From the NCBI RefSeq assembly GCF_946477055.1, contig NZ_CAMKXG010000125.1, positions 1 to 10,070 of the forward strand: 10,070 nucleotides of DNA, given 5' to 3'. Position 1 is the stretch's first letter. The number at the start of each line of letters is the position of its first letter. This document shows, piece by piece, positions 1-8,697 of this stretch. Position numbers and translations under genes: made by a program. The notes beneath the pieces were generated by a model that was given only the letters and a program-made list of their open reading frames with translations, ran no database searches and was not told the origin of the DNA. The stretch comes from Lonsdalea britannica (GTDB taxonomy: Bacteria > Pseudomonadota > Gammaproteobacteria > Enterobacterales > Enterobacteriaceae).

Positions 1-11
1 CTTGCTGTTTT

Positions 12-1349
12 ATGACCCTTTCCTCTTCAGATATCACGCCAGCATTAGCTGAACTTATCGTGACCAGTGCGCCGCCTGACGACGCCATCAACGCGGCGCG
101 TCAGGGAGTGATCGATTTTGTCGCCTCGGCGCTGCCCGTCACGCAAGGGGCGGTCGCCGATACGGGACTCAACGCCCTGAAACAAGTGTTCAGCGGTGAC
201 GACAGCCTGTCGCACAGTCTGCGGCTCGGCTACGCCGGACATGCGCTGGACTTTGATGACTTCCACCCGGCGTTTCGCGGTCATCCCAGCACGGTGATCC
301 TGCCCGCGCTTTTCGCACTGGCGGCGGAAATCCCCACCGTGACGGAGACGGATTTTCTCACCGCGTATGTCATCGGCGTCGAAGTGGCAGGCCGCAGCGG
401 TCTGGCCTCGGGTCCCCGCCACTACGCGCAGGGATTCCATAACACGGCGACGCTGGGGACGCTCGCCGCCGCGGCTGCCGCTTCGCGACTGGCGAACGCC
501 AGCGTGACGCAAACCCAAAATAGTCTGGGCCTCGCCGCGACGCAGGCCGCCGGGCTGAGAGCGCAATTCGGGAGCGACGCCAAACCGCTGCATGCCGGAC
601 TGGCGGCCCGCGCTGGTCTTACCGCCGTGAAGCTGGCATTAGCCGGATTCGCAGGCAATCCACAACAGGTTCTGGGAGCCTTTCTCGCCACCCACGGCGA
701 AGGACAGCAGCAGCCAGAACGCTGGACCGCAGACTGGGGCCAGCCGTGGCGAATCCTTTCCCCCGGACTGGAATTCAAACGCTTTGCCACCTGTAGCGGG
801 ACCCACAGTGCGGCAGACGCTGCGCTGAGACTCAGGGCGCAGTGGCTCGCGCGATATGCTGCCAGCGGCCGGTCGCTGACTGAGGATATCGACCATATCA
901 CCGTCCGTTTTCCCCCGGGAGGCGATACCGCCCCGTTCATCCGGCGAGCCACAACCGGTATAGAAGCGCGCTTCAGCCTCGAATATGTTATTGCGACCGC
1001 GCTGGTGGACGGCTCGCAGTCGCTAATGCGCTTCGGCCCCGAACCGGTCGATCCCGTTATTTCCACGCTGGCCGATCGCGTGACGCGCAGTGCGGACCCC
1101 AGCGCGCCGCCGGACGAGCTGAATCCTAAGGCGCGTTTCCATGAGGTCACGCTCTATTTGCGCGACGGGGAACAACTGACAGCCCGCGTCACCCGTCAGG
1201 ACACCCTTGCGCACCCGGCTGACCTTGGCGAAAAACTCCGGCAAAATCTCGCGACGCTGCCCCAGCTAGACAGTGAACAAGTGCTCGAACAGTGCCGACT
1301 GCAACGCTCGGGCGACCTGCGTGCGCTGTTACCGCTGCTGCTCAATTAA
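12..1349 (+). CDS. MmgE/PrpD family protein (2-methylcitrate dehydratase / cis-aconitate decarboxylase fold)
   Basis: This 445-residue protein has the usual family length (about 440-460) and its motifs in order: GYAGHALDFDD (73-83), GHPST (90-94), GFHNTATLGT (141-150), KPLHAGLAARAG (191-202), KRFATCSGTHSAADAAL (256-272) and ARFSLEYVIATALVDG (319-334). The N-terminal helical domain covers about 1-255 and the C-terminal alpha/beta domain the rest. Residues matching the active-site pocket of cis-aconitate decarboxylase, as I recall it, are kept: the Asp cluster at 80-83, H91, H143, K191, H265 and Y325. It is therefore probably an active cytosolic lyase or dehydratase acting on a tricarboxylic or related acid. 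The substrate cannot be read from sequence, and no prp genes are visible, so a methylcitrate role is unproved. Only 11 bases precede the ATG, they show no ribosome-binding site, and the frame is open to the edge, so the true start may lie outside. Sampled stretches are GC-richer (about 63-70%) than sampled PDH genes (about 48-55%). It converges on lpdA. Confidence 0.85.
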   Translation: MTLSSSDITPALAELIVTSAPPDDAINAARQGVIDFVASALPVTQGAVADTGLNALKQVFSGDDSLSHSLRLGYAGHALDFDDFHPAFRGHPSTVILPALFALAAEIPTVTETDFLTAYVIGVEVAGRSGLASGPRHYAQGFHNTATLGTLAAAAAASRLANASVTQTQNSLGLAATQAAGLRAQFGSDAKPLHAGLAARAGLTAVKLALAGFAGNPQQVLGAFLATHGEGQQQPERWTADWGQPWRILSPGLEFKRFATCSGTHSAADAALRLRAQWLARYAASGRSLTEDIDHITVRFPPGGDTAPFIRRATTGIEARFSLEYVIATALVDGSQSLMRFGPEPVDPVISTLADRVTRSADPSAPPDELNPKARFHEVTLYLRDGEQLTARVTRQDTLAHPADLGEKLRQNLATLPQLDSEQVLEQCRLQRSGDLRALLPLLLN

Positions 1350-1394
1350 GGTCGAAGCACGGCCTTTTCCTGCCGCTCGGCGAGCGTGAGACAT

Positions 1395-1429
1395 AAAAAA
1401 ATCCGGCGGCACGAATGCCCCGGATTTTT
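1395..1429. terminator. bidirectional Rho-independent terminator between the MmgE/PrpD gene and lpdA
   Basis: ATCCGG (1401-1406) pairs with CCGGAT (1420-1425), and GGC (1408-1410) pairs with GCC (1417-1419) across a bulged C, leaving a 6-nt loop. Seven A on the left and five T on the right give a U-tract in both directions, with the longer one on the lpdA (minus) side. It lies about 80 bases past the lpdA stop and about 45 past the stop of the plus-strand gene, so one element can end both convergent transcripts. Confidence 0.85.
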
Positions 1430-1484
1430 ATCTTGTCGTTGATACGCAGGCGCTTATTTTTGCCTGCGCATCCTCGCCGTCAGC

Positions 1485-2909
1485 TTATTTTTTCTTCGCT
1501 TTCGGGTTCGGCAAGTCGGTGATGCTGCCTTCGTACACTTCCGCCGCCAGCCCGATAGATTCGTGCAGCGTCGGGTGAGCATGGATCGTCAACGCGATAT
1601 CTTCCGCGTCGCAGCCCATTTCGATAGCCAGACCGATTTCACCCAGCAGTTCGCCGCCGTTGGTCCCGACGATTGCCCCACCGATGATACGATGGCTTTC
1701 TTTTTCGAAGATCAGCTTGGTCATGCCGTCCGCACAGTCGGAAGCGATGGCACGGCCTGATGCCGCCCAAGGGAAGATCGCGGTTTCATAGCTGATACCC
1801 TTCTCTTTCGCTTCTTTCTCTGTCAGACCCACCCACGCCACTTCCGGTTCGGTATAGGCGATGGACGGGATCACTTTCGGATCGAAGTAATGTTTCTTAC
1901 CGGCAATGACTTCTGCGGCAACGTGACCTTCATGTACGCCTTTGTGCGCCAGCATCGGCTGACCGACGATATCGCCGATAGCGTAGATGTGCGGCACATT
2001 GGTGCGCATCTGTTTGTCGACGTGGATAAAGCCGCGATCGTCAACTTCAACGCCAGCCTGACCCGCATCCAGCAGTTTGCCGTTCGGCACACGGCCGATA
2101 GCGACCAGCACCGCGTCATAACGCTGCGGTTCCGCCGGTGCGTTTTTCCCTTCCATCGTGACGTAGATGCCGTCTTCTTTGGCTTCTACCGCGGTCACTT
2201 TGGTTTCCAGCATCATGCCGAACTTCTTGCTGATGCGTTTGGTGAAGGTTTTCACGACGTCTTTATCGGCAGCCGGGATCACCTGATCGAACATTTCAAC
2301 GACGTCGATCTTGGAACCCAGCGCGTGGTATACGGTCCCCATTTCCAGACCGATGATACCGCCGCCCATGATCAGCATGCGTTCCGGGACGGTTTTCAGC
2401 TCCAGCGCATCGGTGGAGTCCCATACGCGCGGATCTTCATGCGGAATAAACGGCAGCTGGATCGGACGGGAGCCTGCGGCCACGATCGCGTTATCGAAGT
2501 TGATGGTGGTGTTGCCGCCTTCGCCTTCCACGACCAGCGTGTTCGCGCCGGTGAATTTGCCCAGACCATTAACGACTTTGACTTTACGGCCTTTCGCCAT
2601 ACCCGCCAGACCGCCGGTCAGCTGGTTGATGACTTTTTCTTTCCAGGAGCGAATCTTGTCGATGTCGGTCTGAGGTTCGCCGAACACGATACCGTGCGTG
2701 GCAAGCGCCTTAGCTTCTTCGATGACTTTCGCAACGTGCAGTAAAGCTTTGGAAGGGATACATCCGACGTTGAGGCAAACCCCGCCCAACGTGGAATAGC
2801 GTTCTACCAGTACGGTGTCCAGACCTAAGTCCGCGCAACGGAACGCCGCAGAATAACCTGCAGGGCCCGCGCCAAGCACCACCACCTGGGCTTTAATTTC
2901 AGTACTCAT
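1485..2909 (-). CDS. lpdA: dihydrolipoamide dehydrogenase (E3)
   Basis: The 474-residue FAD flavoprotein reoxidises dihydrolipoyl groups on E2, passing electrons to NAD+. It works in the pyruvate and 2-oxoglutarate dehydrogenase complexes and as the L protein of glycine cleavage. The FAD-binding GAGPAG is at 13-18. The redox-active cysteines are C45 and C50 in GGVCLNVGC. The NAD-binding GGGIIG is at 182-187, and a second FAD motif (YAIGDIVGQPMLAH) is near 309-322. The C-terminal dimer interface carries the catalytic pair H445 and E450 in HAHPTLHE. The ATG at 2909 is chosen because AAGAGGT lies just upstream and the protein then begins MSTEIKAQVVV at the family length. The frame stays open to 3056, but those 49 extra codons have no homology I recognise and run through the predicted leader. 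The gene lies 223 bp after aceF, last in the operon, with its own likely promoter and a strong terminator after it. Confidence 0.98.
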   Translation of the reverse strand: MSTEIKAQVVVLGAGPAGYSAAFRCADLGLDTVLVERYSTLGGVCLNVGCIPSKALLHVAKVIEEAKALATHGIVFGEPQTDIDKIRSWKEKVINQLTGGLAGMAKGRKVKVVNGLGKFTGANTLVVEGEGGNTTINFDNAIVAAGSRPIQLPFIPHEDPRVWDSTDALELKTVPERMLIMGGGIIGLEMGTVYHALGSKIDVVEMFDQVIPAADKDVVKTFTKRISKKFGMMLETKVTAVEAKEDGIYVTMEGKNAPAEPQRYDAVLVAIGRVPNGKLLDAGQAGVEVDDRGFIHVDKQMRTNVPHIYAIGDIVGQPMLAHKGVHEGHVAAEVIAGKKHYFDPKVIPSIAYTEPEVAWVGLTEKEAKEKGISYETAIFPWAASGRAIASDCADGMTKLIFEKESHRIIGGAIVGTNGGELLGEIGLAIEMGCDAEDIALTIHAHPTLHESIGLAAEVYEGSITDLPNPKAKKK

Positions 2910-3001
2910 CATGACCTCTTGTTTTGTTTGTCCGGCGGTCAGACGTGGTTGTAATGGATCAGTACGCCCGTCATCCACCGGGACGCCCCACACTGACATT
3001 G

Positions 3002-3029
3002 AGTTTACAGAGTTGTTAACGCTCTGCAA
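3002..3029 (-). promoter_or_regulatory. candidate lpdA promoter
   Basis: On the minus strand, TTGCAG (3024-3029) and TAAACT (3002-3007) are 16 bases apart, which predicts a start near 2995 and a leader of about 86 nt. The hexamers are only moderate (3/6 and 4/6). The position fits established knowledge that lpd in E. coli has its own promoter after aceF. The predicted leader can fold a short hairpin (2965-2970 with 2979-2985, one bulge). Confidence 0.45.
3005..3020 (-). promoter_or_regulatory. ArcA-like direct repeat over the lpdA promoter
   Basis: On the minus strand GTTAA (3016-3020) and TGTAA (3005-3009) are offset by 11 bases. This is the spacing and rough sequence of ArcA direct repeats (TGTTAA-type). 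It overlaps the candidate -10 and spacer, a repressing position. Known biology agrees, because ArcA represses PDH genes and lpd without oxygen. The match is short and degenerate, so this is a suggestion only. Confidence 0.3.
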
Positions 3030-3101
3030 GGCGAGCCAGGAGGATCTGCGTCTCAAACATGCCGCGGCGAACAGCTTGCCGCCACGGCATCGACGTTAGC
3101 C

Positions 3102-3125
3102 AAAAGACCGGCCCGCAGGCCGGTC
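3102..3125 (-). terminator. GC-rich hairpin after aceF, probable partial terminator
   Basis: GACCGGCC (3106-3113) and GGCCGGTC (3118-3125) form a perfect 8-bp stem closed by a 4-base loop, starting 7 nt after the aceF stop. On the minus strand it is followed by only four T and then GG, so termination is likely to be incomplete. It may instead protect the aceE-aceF message from 3' decay while letting some transcripts run into lpdA. Confidence 0.6.
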
Positions 3126-3132
3126 CCAGCAG

Positions 3133-5022
3133 TTACATCACCAGACGACGAATATCAGACATCACATTGTTGATGAAGCTGATGAAACGCGCGCCGTCCG
3201 CACCGTCGATAACACGGTGGTCGAATGACAGAGACAGTGGCAGCATCAGGCGCGGCGCGAACTCTTTGCCGTTCCAGACCGGCTTGGTCGCCGATTTGGA
3301 AACGCCAAGGATAGCCACTTCCGGTGCATTAACGATCGGCGTGAACGCCGTGGTGCCAAGACCGCCCAGGCTGGAAATGGTGAAGCATCCGCCCTGCATG
3401 TCAGAAGCCGTCAGCTTGCCTGCGCGGGCTTTTTTGGAGATTTCCATCAGTTCGCGAGACAATTCGACGATGCCTTTTTTGTTCACATCACGGAACACCG
3501 GCACAACCAGACCGTTCGGCGTATCCACCGCAACACCGACGTTGACGTATTTTTTCAGCGTCAGACGCTGACCGTCTTCGGACAGGGAGCTGTTGAAACG
3601 CGGGAACTCTTCCAACGCTTTCGCGACGGCTTTCATGATGAACACGACAGGCGTGATCTTCACGTCCAGTTTCTTCTTCTCGGCTTCCACGTTCTGCTGT
3701 TTGCGGAACGCTTCGACTTCGGTGATATCCGCTTCATCGAACTGCGTTACGTGCGGGATCATCACCCAGTTACGATGCAGGTTGGCGCCGGAGATCTTCT
3801 GAATACGACCCAGTTCCACTTCTTCGACTTCGCCGAATTTGCTGAAGTCGACCTTCGGCCAAGGCAGCAGACCAGGCAGAGAACCACCCGCAGCACCCGC
3901 CGCCGGAGCGGATTCAGCGCGTTTCACCGCGTCTTTCACGTAAGCCTGAACGTCTTCGCGCAGGATACGGCCTTTACGACCCGTTCCTTTCACTTTCGCC
4001 AGGTTGACGCCGAACTCGCGCGCCAGACGACGGATGACCGGCGTCGCATGCACGTAGGCATCGTTCTCAGCAAACTCGCCTTTCGCACTGGCGGCCGGAG
4101 CAGCGGCTGGCGCTGCTTTGGCCGGTGCGGCTGCCGTCGTTTCCGCTTTCGCGGCCGGAGCCGGTGCCGCCGCCGGGGCGGCGCCTTCGACTTCAAAGAC
4201 CATGATCAGAGAGCCGGTTTTCACCTTGTCGCCGACAGCGATCTTGATCTCTTTGACCGTACCCGCGAACGGCGCCGGGACTTCCATGGAAGCCTTGTCG
4301 CCTTCCACGGTGATCACAGACTGTTCTGCCGTGACTTTGTCGCCTACGCTGACCATCACTTCGGTGACTTCAACTTCGTCGCCGCCGATATCCGGGACGT
4401 TGACGTCTTTCGCGGCAGAACCGGTGCTGGCGGCGGCTGCCGGAGCAGCCGCAGGCTGGCTTGCCTGTGCGGCTGGCGCAGCGCCTGCCACTTCAAACAC
4501 CATGATCAGAGAGCCGGTTTTCACCTTGTCGCCCGTCGCGATCTTGATTTCTTTGACCACACCCGCGAACGGCGCCGGGACTTCCATAGAGGCTTTGTCG
4601 CCTTCTACGGTGATCAGAGACTGCTCGGCTTCCACGCTGTCGCCGACTTTTACCATCACTTCGGTCACTTCGACTTCGTCGCCGCCGATGTCCGGTACTT
4701 CGACGTCTTTCACTGCGCTGGCTGCGGCCGGAGCCGCCGGTGCCGCTTCCGGCTGTGCTGCTGCCGGAGCCGGGGCTTCCGCCGCGCTGTCTGCCGAATC
4801 AAAGACCATGATCAGAGAGCCAGTGGAGACTTTGTCGCCGACGGCAATCTTGATTTCTTTCACCACGCCCGCCTGAGGGGAAGGCACTTCCATGGAGGCC
4901 TTGTCGCCTTCCACCGTAATCAGCGACTGTTCTGCTTCAACAGTGTCGCCGACTTTCACCATTACTTCGGTGATTTCAACTTCGTCCGAACCGATATCCG
5001 GAACATTGATTTCGATAGCCAT
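3133..5022 (-). CDS. aceF: pyruvate dehydrogenase complex dihydrolipoamide acetyltransferase (E2)
   Basis: This 629-residue core enzyme moves the acetyl group from E1 to CoA through swinging lipoyl arms. Three lipoyl domains lie at about 1-75, 106-176 and 206-276, each with [10 protein letters not shown]. The lysines to be lipoylated are K41, K143 and K243. Ala/Pro-rich flexible linkers follow each domain (about 80-103, 180-204 and 280-313). The peripheral-subunit-binding domain is at about 322-362. The catalytic domain runs from about 386 to the end and carries DHRVIDG with H602 and D606. Three lipoyl domains are typical of gamma-proteobacterial E2p. The ATG at 5022 has GAGGG (5032-5036) nine bases upstream. 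Only 14 bases separate it from the aceE stop, so the two are co-transcribed and probably translationally coupled, suiting proteins needed in fixed ratio. It acts in the cytosol. I see no broken or missing motif. Confidence 0.98.
   Translation of the reverse strand: MAIEINVPDIGSDEVEITEVMVKVGDTVEAEQSLITVEGDKASMEVPSPQAGVVKEIKIAVGDKVSTGSLIMVFDSADSAAEAPAPAAAQPEAAPAAPAAASAVKDVEVPDIGGDEVEVTEVMVKVGDSVEAEQSLITVEGDKASMEVPAPFAGVVKEIKIATGDKVKTGSLIMVFEVAGAAPAAQASQPAAAPAAAASTGSAAKDVNVPDIGGDEVEVTEVMVSVGDKVTAEQSVITVEGDKASMEVPAPFAGTVKEIKIAVGDKVKTGSLIMVFEVEGAAPAAAPAPAAKAETTAAAPAKAAPAAAPAASAKGEFAENDAYVHATPVIRRLAREFGVNLAKVKGTGRKGRILREDVQAYVKDAVKRAESAPAAGAAGGSLPGLLPWPKVDFSKFGEVEEVELGRIQKISGANLHRNWVMIPHVTQFDEADITEVEAFRKQQNVEAEKKKLDVKITPVVFIMKAVAKALEEFPRFNSSLSEDGQRLTLKKYVNVGVAVDTPNGLVVPVFRDVNKKGIVELSRELMEISKKARAGKLTASDMQGGCFTISSLGGLGTTAFTPIVNAPEVAILGVSKSATKPVWNGKEFAPRLMLPLSLSFDHRVIDGADGARFISFINNVMSDIRRLVM
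4195..5022 (-). repeat. three tandem lipoyl-domain repeats within aceF
   Basis: Units lie at about 4798-5022, 4495-4707 and 4195-4407. Units 2 and 3 are offset by exactly 300 bases. By hand count 4201-4400 and 4501-4700 differ at about 30 of 200 positions. Each unit encodes a lipoyl domain with its DKA lysine motif. Unit 1 has diverged more, with SPQAG where the others have APFAG. Confidence 0.9.
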
Positions 5023-5036
5023 GTAATCTTGCCCTC

Positions 5037-7700
5037 TTATGCCAGACGCGGGTTAACTTTCTCAGGGTCGATGTTGAATTTCTTGATGGCTTCAGCCACT
5101 ACAGAAGCTTCAACTTCGCCGCGTTTAGCCAGCTCGCCCAGTGCGGCGACAACCACGTAAGACGCATCCACTTCGAAGTGGTGACGCAGGTTCTCACGGC
5201 TGTCGGAGCGACCAAAGCCGTCCGTACCCAGAACGCGGTAATCGCTGGCCGGGATGTAAGTACGTACCTGCTCGGCAAACAGCTTCATGTAGTCGGTAGA
5301 CGCCACGGCTGGCGCTTCGCTCATCACCTGGGCGATGTACGGTACGCGCGGCGTTTCGGCCGGGTGCAGCATGTTCCAACGTTCGCAGTCCTGACCGTCG
5401 CGAGCCAGTTCGGTGAAGGACGTCACGCTATAGACATCGGAGCCGATGCCGTAGTCCTTGGACAGGATCACAGCGGCTTCGCGGACATGGCGCAGAATGG
5501 AGCCGGAGCCCAGCAGCTGTACCTTGCCTTTGCTGCCTTCTACCGTTTCCAGCTTGTAGATACCTTTGCGGATGCCGTCTTCGGCGCCCTGCGGCATAGC
5601 TGGCATGTGGTAGTTTTCGTTCAGCGTCGTGATGTAATAATAAACGTTCTCTTGCGCTTCGCCGTACATACGATGCAGACCGTCATGCATGATGACAGCG
5701 ACTTCGTAGGCGAACGCCGGATCGTAGGAGATACAGTTCGGGATAGTCAGAGACTGAATGTGGCTGTGACCATCTTCGTGCTGCAGACCTTCGCCGTTTA
5801 GCGTCGTACGACCGGAGGTACCGCCGATCAGGAAGCCGCGCGCCTGCTGGTCGCCAGCAGCCCAGCACAGGTCGCCGATACGCTGGAACCCGAACATGGA
5901 GTAGTAGATATAGAACGGAATCATCGGCAGGTCGTTGGTGCTGTATGACGTTGCCGCCGCCAGCCAGGATGCGCCTGCGCCCAGTTCGTTGATCCCTTCC
6001 TGCAGAATCTGACCTTTCTCGTCTTCTTTGTAGTACGCCACCTGCTCACGGTCCTGCGGGGTGTACTGCTGGCCGTTCGGGCTGTAGATACCGATCTGAC
6101 GGAACAGACCTTCCATACCGAAGGTACGCGCTTCATCCGCGATGATCGGCACCAGACGATCTTTGATCGACTTGTTCTTCAGCATCACGTTCAGGGCACG
6201 AACGAAAGCGATGGTGGTGGAGATCTCTTTGTTCTGCTCTTCCAGCAGGGGACCGAAGTCTTCCAGCGTCGGCAGATCCAAAGAACCGCTGAAGTTAGGC
6301 TGACGAGACGGCACGTAGCCTTCCAGCGCCTGACGACGTTCGTGCAGGTATTTGTGCTCTTCGGAATCTTTATCGAAGGTCAGCAGAGGCAGTTTTTCCA
6401 GCTCTTCGTCTTTGACCGGCACGTTGAAACGGTCGCGGAAGTAGCGAACGCCTTCCATGTTGATCTTCTTGACCTGGTGAGCAATGTTCTTGCCTTCGGC
6501 CGCATCGCCCATACCGTAACCCTTGATGGTATGCGCCAGAATAACGATCGGTTTGCCTTTGGTGTCCTGCGCTTTTTTCAGCGCTGCGTAGACTTTCTTC
6601 GGATCGTGGCCGCCGCGGTTCAATGCCCAGATTTCATCATCAGTCCAGTCTTTGACCAGCGCTGCGGTTTCCGGATATTTACCGAAGAAGTGCTCACGCA
6701 CGTAGGCGCCGTTTTTCGATTTGAAGGTCTGGTAGTCGCCATCCACGGTTTCGTTCATCAGCTGAATCAGCTTACCGCTGGTGTCTTTACGCAGCAGCTC
6801 ATCCCAACGACCGCCCCAGATAACCTTGATCACTTCCCAGCCAGCGCCGCCGAACACGCCTTCCAGCTCGTTGATGATCTTGCCGTTACCGGTAACCGGA
6901 CCGTCCAGACGCTGCAGGTTGCAGTTGATGACGAAGACCAGGTTGTCCAGTTTTTCACGGGTGGCGATGGTGATGGCGCCTTTGGATTCCGGCTCATCCA
7001 TCTCACCGTCGCCCAGGAAGGCGTAGACGGTCTGTTTAGAGGTATCTTTCAGACCACGGTGTTCCAGGTATTTCAGGAACTTGGCCTGATAGATCGCACC
7101 GATAGGACCCAGACCCATAGAAACGGTCGGGAACTGCCAGAATTCAGGCATCAGTTTCGGGTGCGGATAGGAAGACAGGCCGTGGCCGTGTACTTCCTGA
7201 CGGAAGTTGTTCATCTGCTCTTCGGTCAGACGACCTTCGACAAATGCGCGAGCGTAAACGCCCGGGGAGATGTGTCCCTGGAAGTAAACCAGATCGCCGC
7301 CGTCCTGCGCGTTGCGTGCGCGGAAGAAGTGGTTGAAACACACTTCGTAGAAGGTGGCGGAGGACTGATAGGACGCCATGTGGCCGCCCAGTTCCAAATC
7401 TTTCTTAGAAGCGCGCAGTACGGTCATGACCGCATTCCAACGGATCGTTGAACGAATACGGCGCTCCAGATCAAGGTTGCCCGGATAGGCAGGTTCGTCT
7501 TCAACGGCGATGCTGTTGATGTAACTGCTGCTTGCGCTGCCGGCAGCGGTTTTCACGCCGCCTTTACGTGCTTCGCTCAGAACCTGATCAATCAGGAACT
7601 GCGCGCGCTCAACACCTTCTTCACGGATAACCGATTCGATCGCCTGCAGCCAGTCACGCGTTTCGATCGGATCCACGTCATTGTTCAAACGTTCTGACAT
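5037..7700 (-). CDS. aceE: pyruvate dehydrogenase E1 component, homodimeric type
   Basis: The 887-residue thiamine diphosphate enzyme decarboxylates pyruvate and acetylates the lipoyl groups of AceF, the committing step into acetyl-CoA. The cofactor and Mg motif starts [13 protein letters not shown] (230-242) and ends at N261 in [12 protein letters not shown], with D231 and N261 as metal ligands. Other expected active-site residues are present: H107 (GGH), H143 (QGHISP), H408 in the mobile loop (KNIAHQVKK) and E572 (EGINELGAG), the glutamate that starts ylide formation. Alpha- and beta-like parts are joined in one chain, as in Enterobacterales and unlike the alpha2beta2 form. The ATG at 7700 has AAGGAA (7707-7712) upstream and gives [11 protein letters not shown]. 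It follows pdhR by 138 bp with a large hairpin between, and precedes aceF by 14 bp. No defect is seen. Confidence 0.98.
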   Translation of the reverse strand: MSERLNNDVDPIETRDWLQAIESVIREEGVERAQFLIDQVLSEARKGGVKTAAGSASSSYINSIAVEDEPAYPGNLDLERRIRSTIRWNAVMTVLRASKKDLELGGHMASYQSSATFYEVCFNHFFRARNAQDGGDLVYFQGHISPGVYARAFVEGRLTEEQMNNFRQEVHGHGLSSYPHPKLMPEFWQFPTVSMGLGPIGAIYQAKFLKYLEHRGLKDTSKQTVYAFLGDGEMDEPESKGAITIATREKLDNLVFVINCNLQRLDGPVTGNGKIINELEGVFGGAGWEVIKVIWGGRWDELLRKDTSGKLIQLMNETVDGDYQTFKSKNGAYVREHFFGKYPETAALVKDWTDDEIWALNRGGHDPKKVYAALKKAQDTKGKPIVILAHTIKGYGMGDAAEGKNIAHQVKKINMEGVRYFRDRFNVPVKDEELEKLPLLTFDKDSEEHKYLHERRQALEGYVPSRQPNFSGSLDLPTLEDFGPLLEEQNKEISTTIAFVRALNVMLKNKSIKDRLVPIIADEARTFGMEGLFRQIGIYSPNGQQYTPQDREQVAYYKEDEKGQILQEGINELGAGASWLAAATSYSTNDLPMIPFYIYYSMFGFQRIGDLCWAAGDQQARGFLIGGTSGRTTLNGEGLQHEDGHSHIQSLTIPNCISYDPAFAYEVAVIMHDGLHRMYGEAQENVYYYITTLNENYHMPAMPQGAEDGIRKGIYKLETVEGSKGKVQLLGSGSILRHVREAAVILSKDYGIGSDVYSVTSFTELARDGQDCERWNMLHPAETPRVPYIAQVMSEAPAVASTDYMKLFAEQVRTYIPASDYRVLGTDGFGRSDSRENLRHHFEVDASYVVVAALGELAKRGEVEASVVAEAIKKFNIDPEKVNPRLA

Positions 7701-7741
7701 GGTCTATTCCTTATCTGTTTCTAATTCAGTTGATTTGTCTG

Positions 7742-7798
7742 GAGCCTGTCTTCATACACTCTGCGCCCATAGGGTTAAAAGCGCAGGAAGACAGGCTC
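7742..7798 (-). other. long imperfect hairpin in the pdhR-aceE gap
   Basis: GAGCCTGTCTTC (7742-7753) is perfectly complementary to GAAGACAGGCTC (7787-7798), a 12-bp stem. Inside it, CTGCGC (7761-7766) pairs with GCGCAG (7781-7786), separated from the outer stem by a 7-nt bulge on one side only. No T-run follows on either strand, so it is not a simple terminator. It lies 41 bases before the aceE start in the operon message and could be an RNase processing or stability element that lets aceE-aceF outlast pdhR. That role is inference. Confidence 0.75.
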
Positions 7799-7838
7799 AT
7801 CGTCTCGTATTTCGCAAACGGCGCCTCGGTGAAAGCAC

Positions 7839-8603
7839 CTAGTCCTTGCGTTGCTGGAGCCGACGCAATGAGCGTTCTCGCCGGCTGTGTTCCCGGTTCA
7901 GTTCCAGCAATATTTCCTCTATAAACGCCAGATGACGGTGTGAAGCTTCGCGCGCCTGCTCCGGCTCACGAGCGACTATCGCCTCAAAAATTCTGGCGCG
8001 ATGACTACTCACCTTGGCCAACACTTCGCGACTCAGGTAGAGCAATTCGAAATTCTGTCTTACGTTCTGTTCCAGCATAGGCCCCATGCATCGCAAGAGG
8101 TGCAGCAGGACCACGTTATGCGTCGCTTCCGTGACCGCGACCTGATAGTGCATAACGGCTTCCGCTTCTGCGTCCAAATCGCCGGAATCACGCGCTTGTT
8201 CGATCAAAAGATGGCATTCCCGAATGCGTTGCAAATCGGACTCAGTGCCGCGTAGCGCCGCGTAATACGCTGCGATGCCTTCCAATGCATGACGGGTTTC
8301 AAGAAGATCGAACTGTGATTCAGGATGATTGCTGAGCAGCTCAGCCAGCGGGTCGCTGACGCTCTGCCACAAATTGGTCTGGACAAACGTGCCGCCGCCC
8401 TGACGACGTAGCAACAGCCCTTTCCCTTCAAGCCGTTGAATGGCCTCTCTGAGAGAAGGACGTGATACCTCAAACTGTTTGGCGAGCTCACGTTCCGGAG
8501 GAAGTTTTTCACCGGGCCGCAAAGTCCCTTCGAGGATCAGAAACTCCAGTTGCTGTTCAATCACATCTGATAGTTTGGGCTGACGGATCTTGCTGTATGC
8601 CAT
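7839..8603 (-). CDS. pdhR: pyruvate-responsive transcriptional repressor of the PDH operon
   Basis: This 254-residue GntR-family (FadR subfamily) regulator has a winged helix-turn-helix at about 9-77, including [28 protein letters not shown]. An FCD ligand-binding domain follows at about 97-230, with [16 protein letters not shown]162 and N163, H201, and the H222/H224 pair in the last helices. In E. coli PdhR binds DNA without pyruvate and is released by it, controlling the PDH operon and some respiratory genes. The N terminus ([20 protein letters not shown]) is as I know it from E. coli. The start at 8603 is kept for that reason, although the ribosome-binding site is weak (GAG about 11 bases upstream), which would suit a low-abundance autoregulator. 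It is first in the operon, divergent from aroP, and a perfect PdhR operator lies in its leader. Confidence 0.97.
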   Translation of the reverse strand: MAYSKIRQPKLSDVIEQQLEFLILEGTLRPGEKLPPERELAKQFEVSRPSLREAIQRLEGKGLLLRRQGGGTFVQTNLWQSVSDPLAELLSNHPESQFDLLETRHALEGIAAYYAALRGTESDLQRIRECHLLIEQARDSGDLDAEAEAVMHYQVAVTEATHNVVLLHLLRCMGPMLEQNVRQNFELLYLSREVLAKVSSHRARIFEAIVAREPEQAREASHRHLAFIEEILLELNREHSRRERSLRRLQQRKD

Positions 8604-8635
8604 GGCGAAATTTTCTCGGCGAAAAGCGCGGAGTT

Positions 8636-8652
8636 AATTGGTAATACCAATT
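8636..8652. promoter_or_regulatory. PdhR operator 1 (pdhR leader)
   Basis: AATTGGTAATACCAATT is a perfect 17-bp palindrome with one central base. It fits the known PdhR box core ATTGGT-N3-ACCAAT. It spans +11 to +27 from the start predicted for the pdhR promoter, the same location I know for the E. coli operator. Bound PdhR there would block promoter clearance or elongation. Confidence 0.93.
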
Positions 8653-8668
8653 TAAAAAACGTGGCGTC

Positions 8669-8697
8669 AAAGTAACAAAGTATTCACCTTCTGTCTA
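8669..8697 (-). promoter_or_regulatory. candidate pdhR (PDH operon) promoter
   Basis: On the minus strand TAGACA (8692-8697, 5/6) and TACTTT (8669-8674, 3/6) are separated by exactly 17 bases. The predicted start is an A at 8662, giving a 58-nt leader that contains operator 1. The -10 is poor, but spacing and operator position together support it. It would drive the full pdhR-aceE-aceF message. Confidence 0.6.

Noticed and set aside
422..1150. A 242-codon minus-strand open frame opposite the MmgE/PrpD gene
   Set aside because: It is explained by high GC in the sense gene, whose family motifs are continuous in the plus frame.
1890..2744. A 284-codon plus-strand open frame opposite lpdA
   Set aside because: It is antisense to intact lpdA with low-complexity composition and no known motif.
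2910..3056. Extending lpdA upstream by 49 codons to an ATG at 3056
   Set aside because: The extension lacks family similarity and crosses the candidate promoter. The ATG at 2909 has a good ribosome-binding site and gives the normal 474 residues.
3751..5160. A 469-codon open frame on the plus strand opposite aceF
   Set aside because: It is antisense to a certain gene. Its repeated His/Phe/Arg-rich pattern mirrors the lipoyl repeats, and it has no recognisable domain. It arises from strong codon bias in aceF.
6342..7451. A 369-codon plus-strand open frame opposite aceE
   Set aside because: It is antisense to intact aceE with no recognisable domain or support of its own.
7828..7839. GGTG-AAAG-CACC hairpin at the pdhR stop codon
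   Set aside because: A 4-bp stem without a T-run is too weak to call a terminator.
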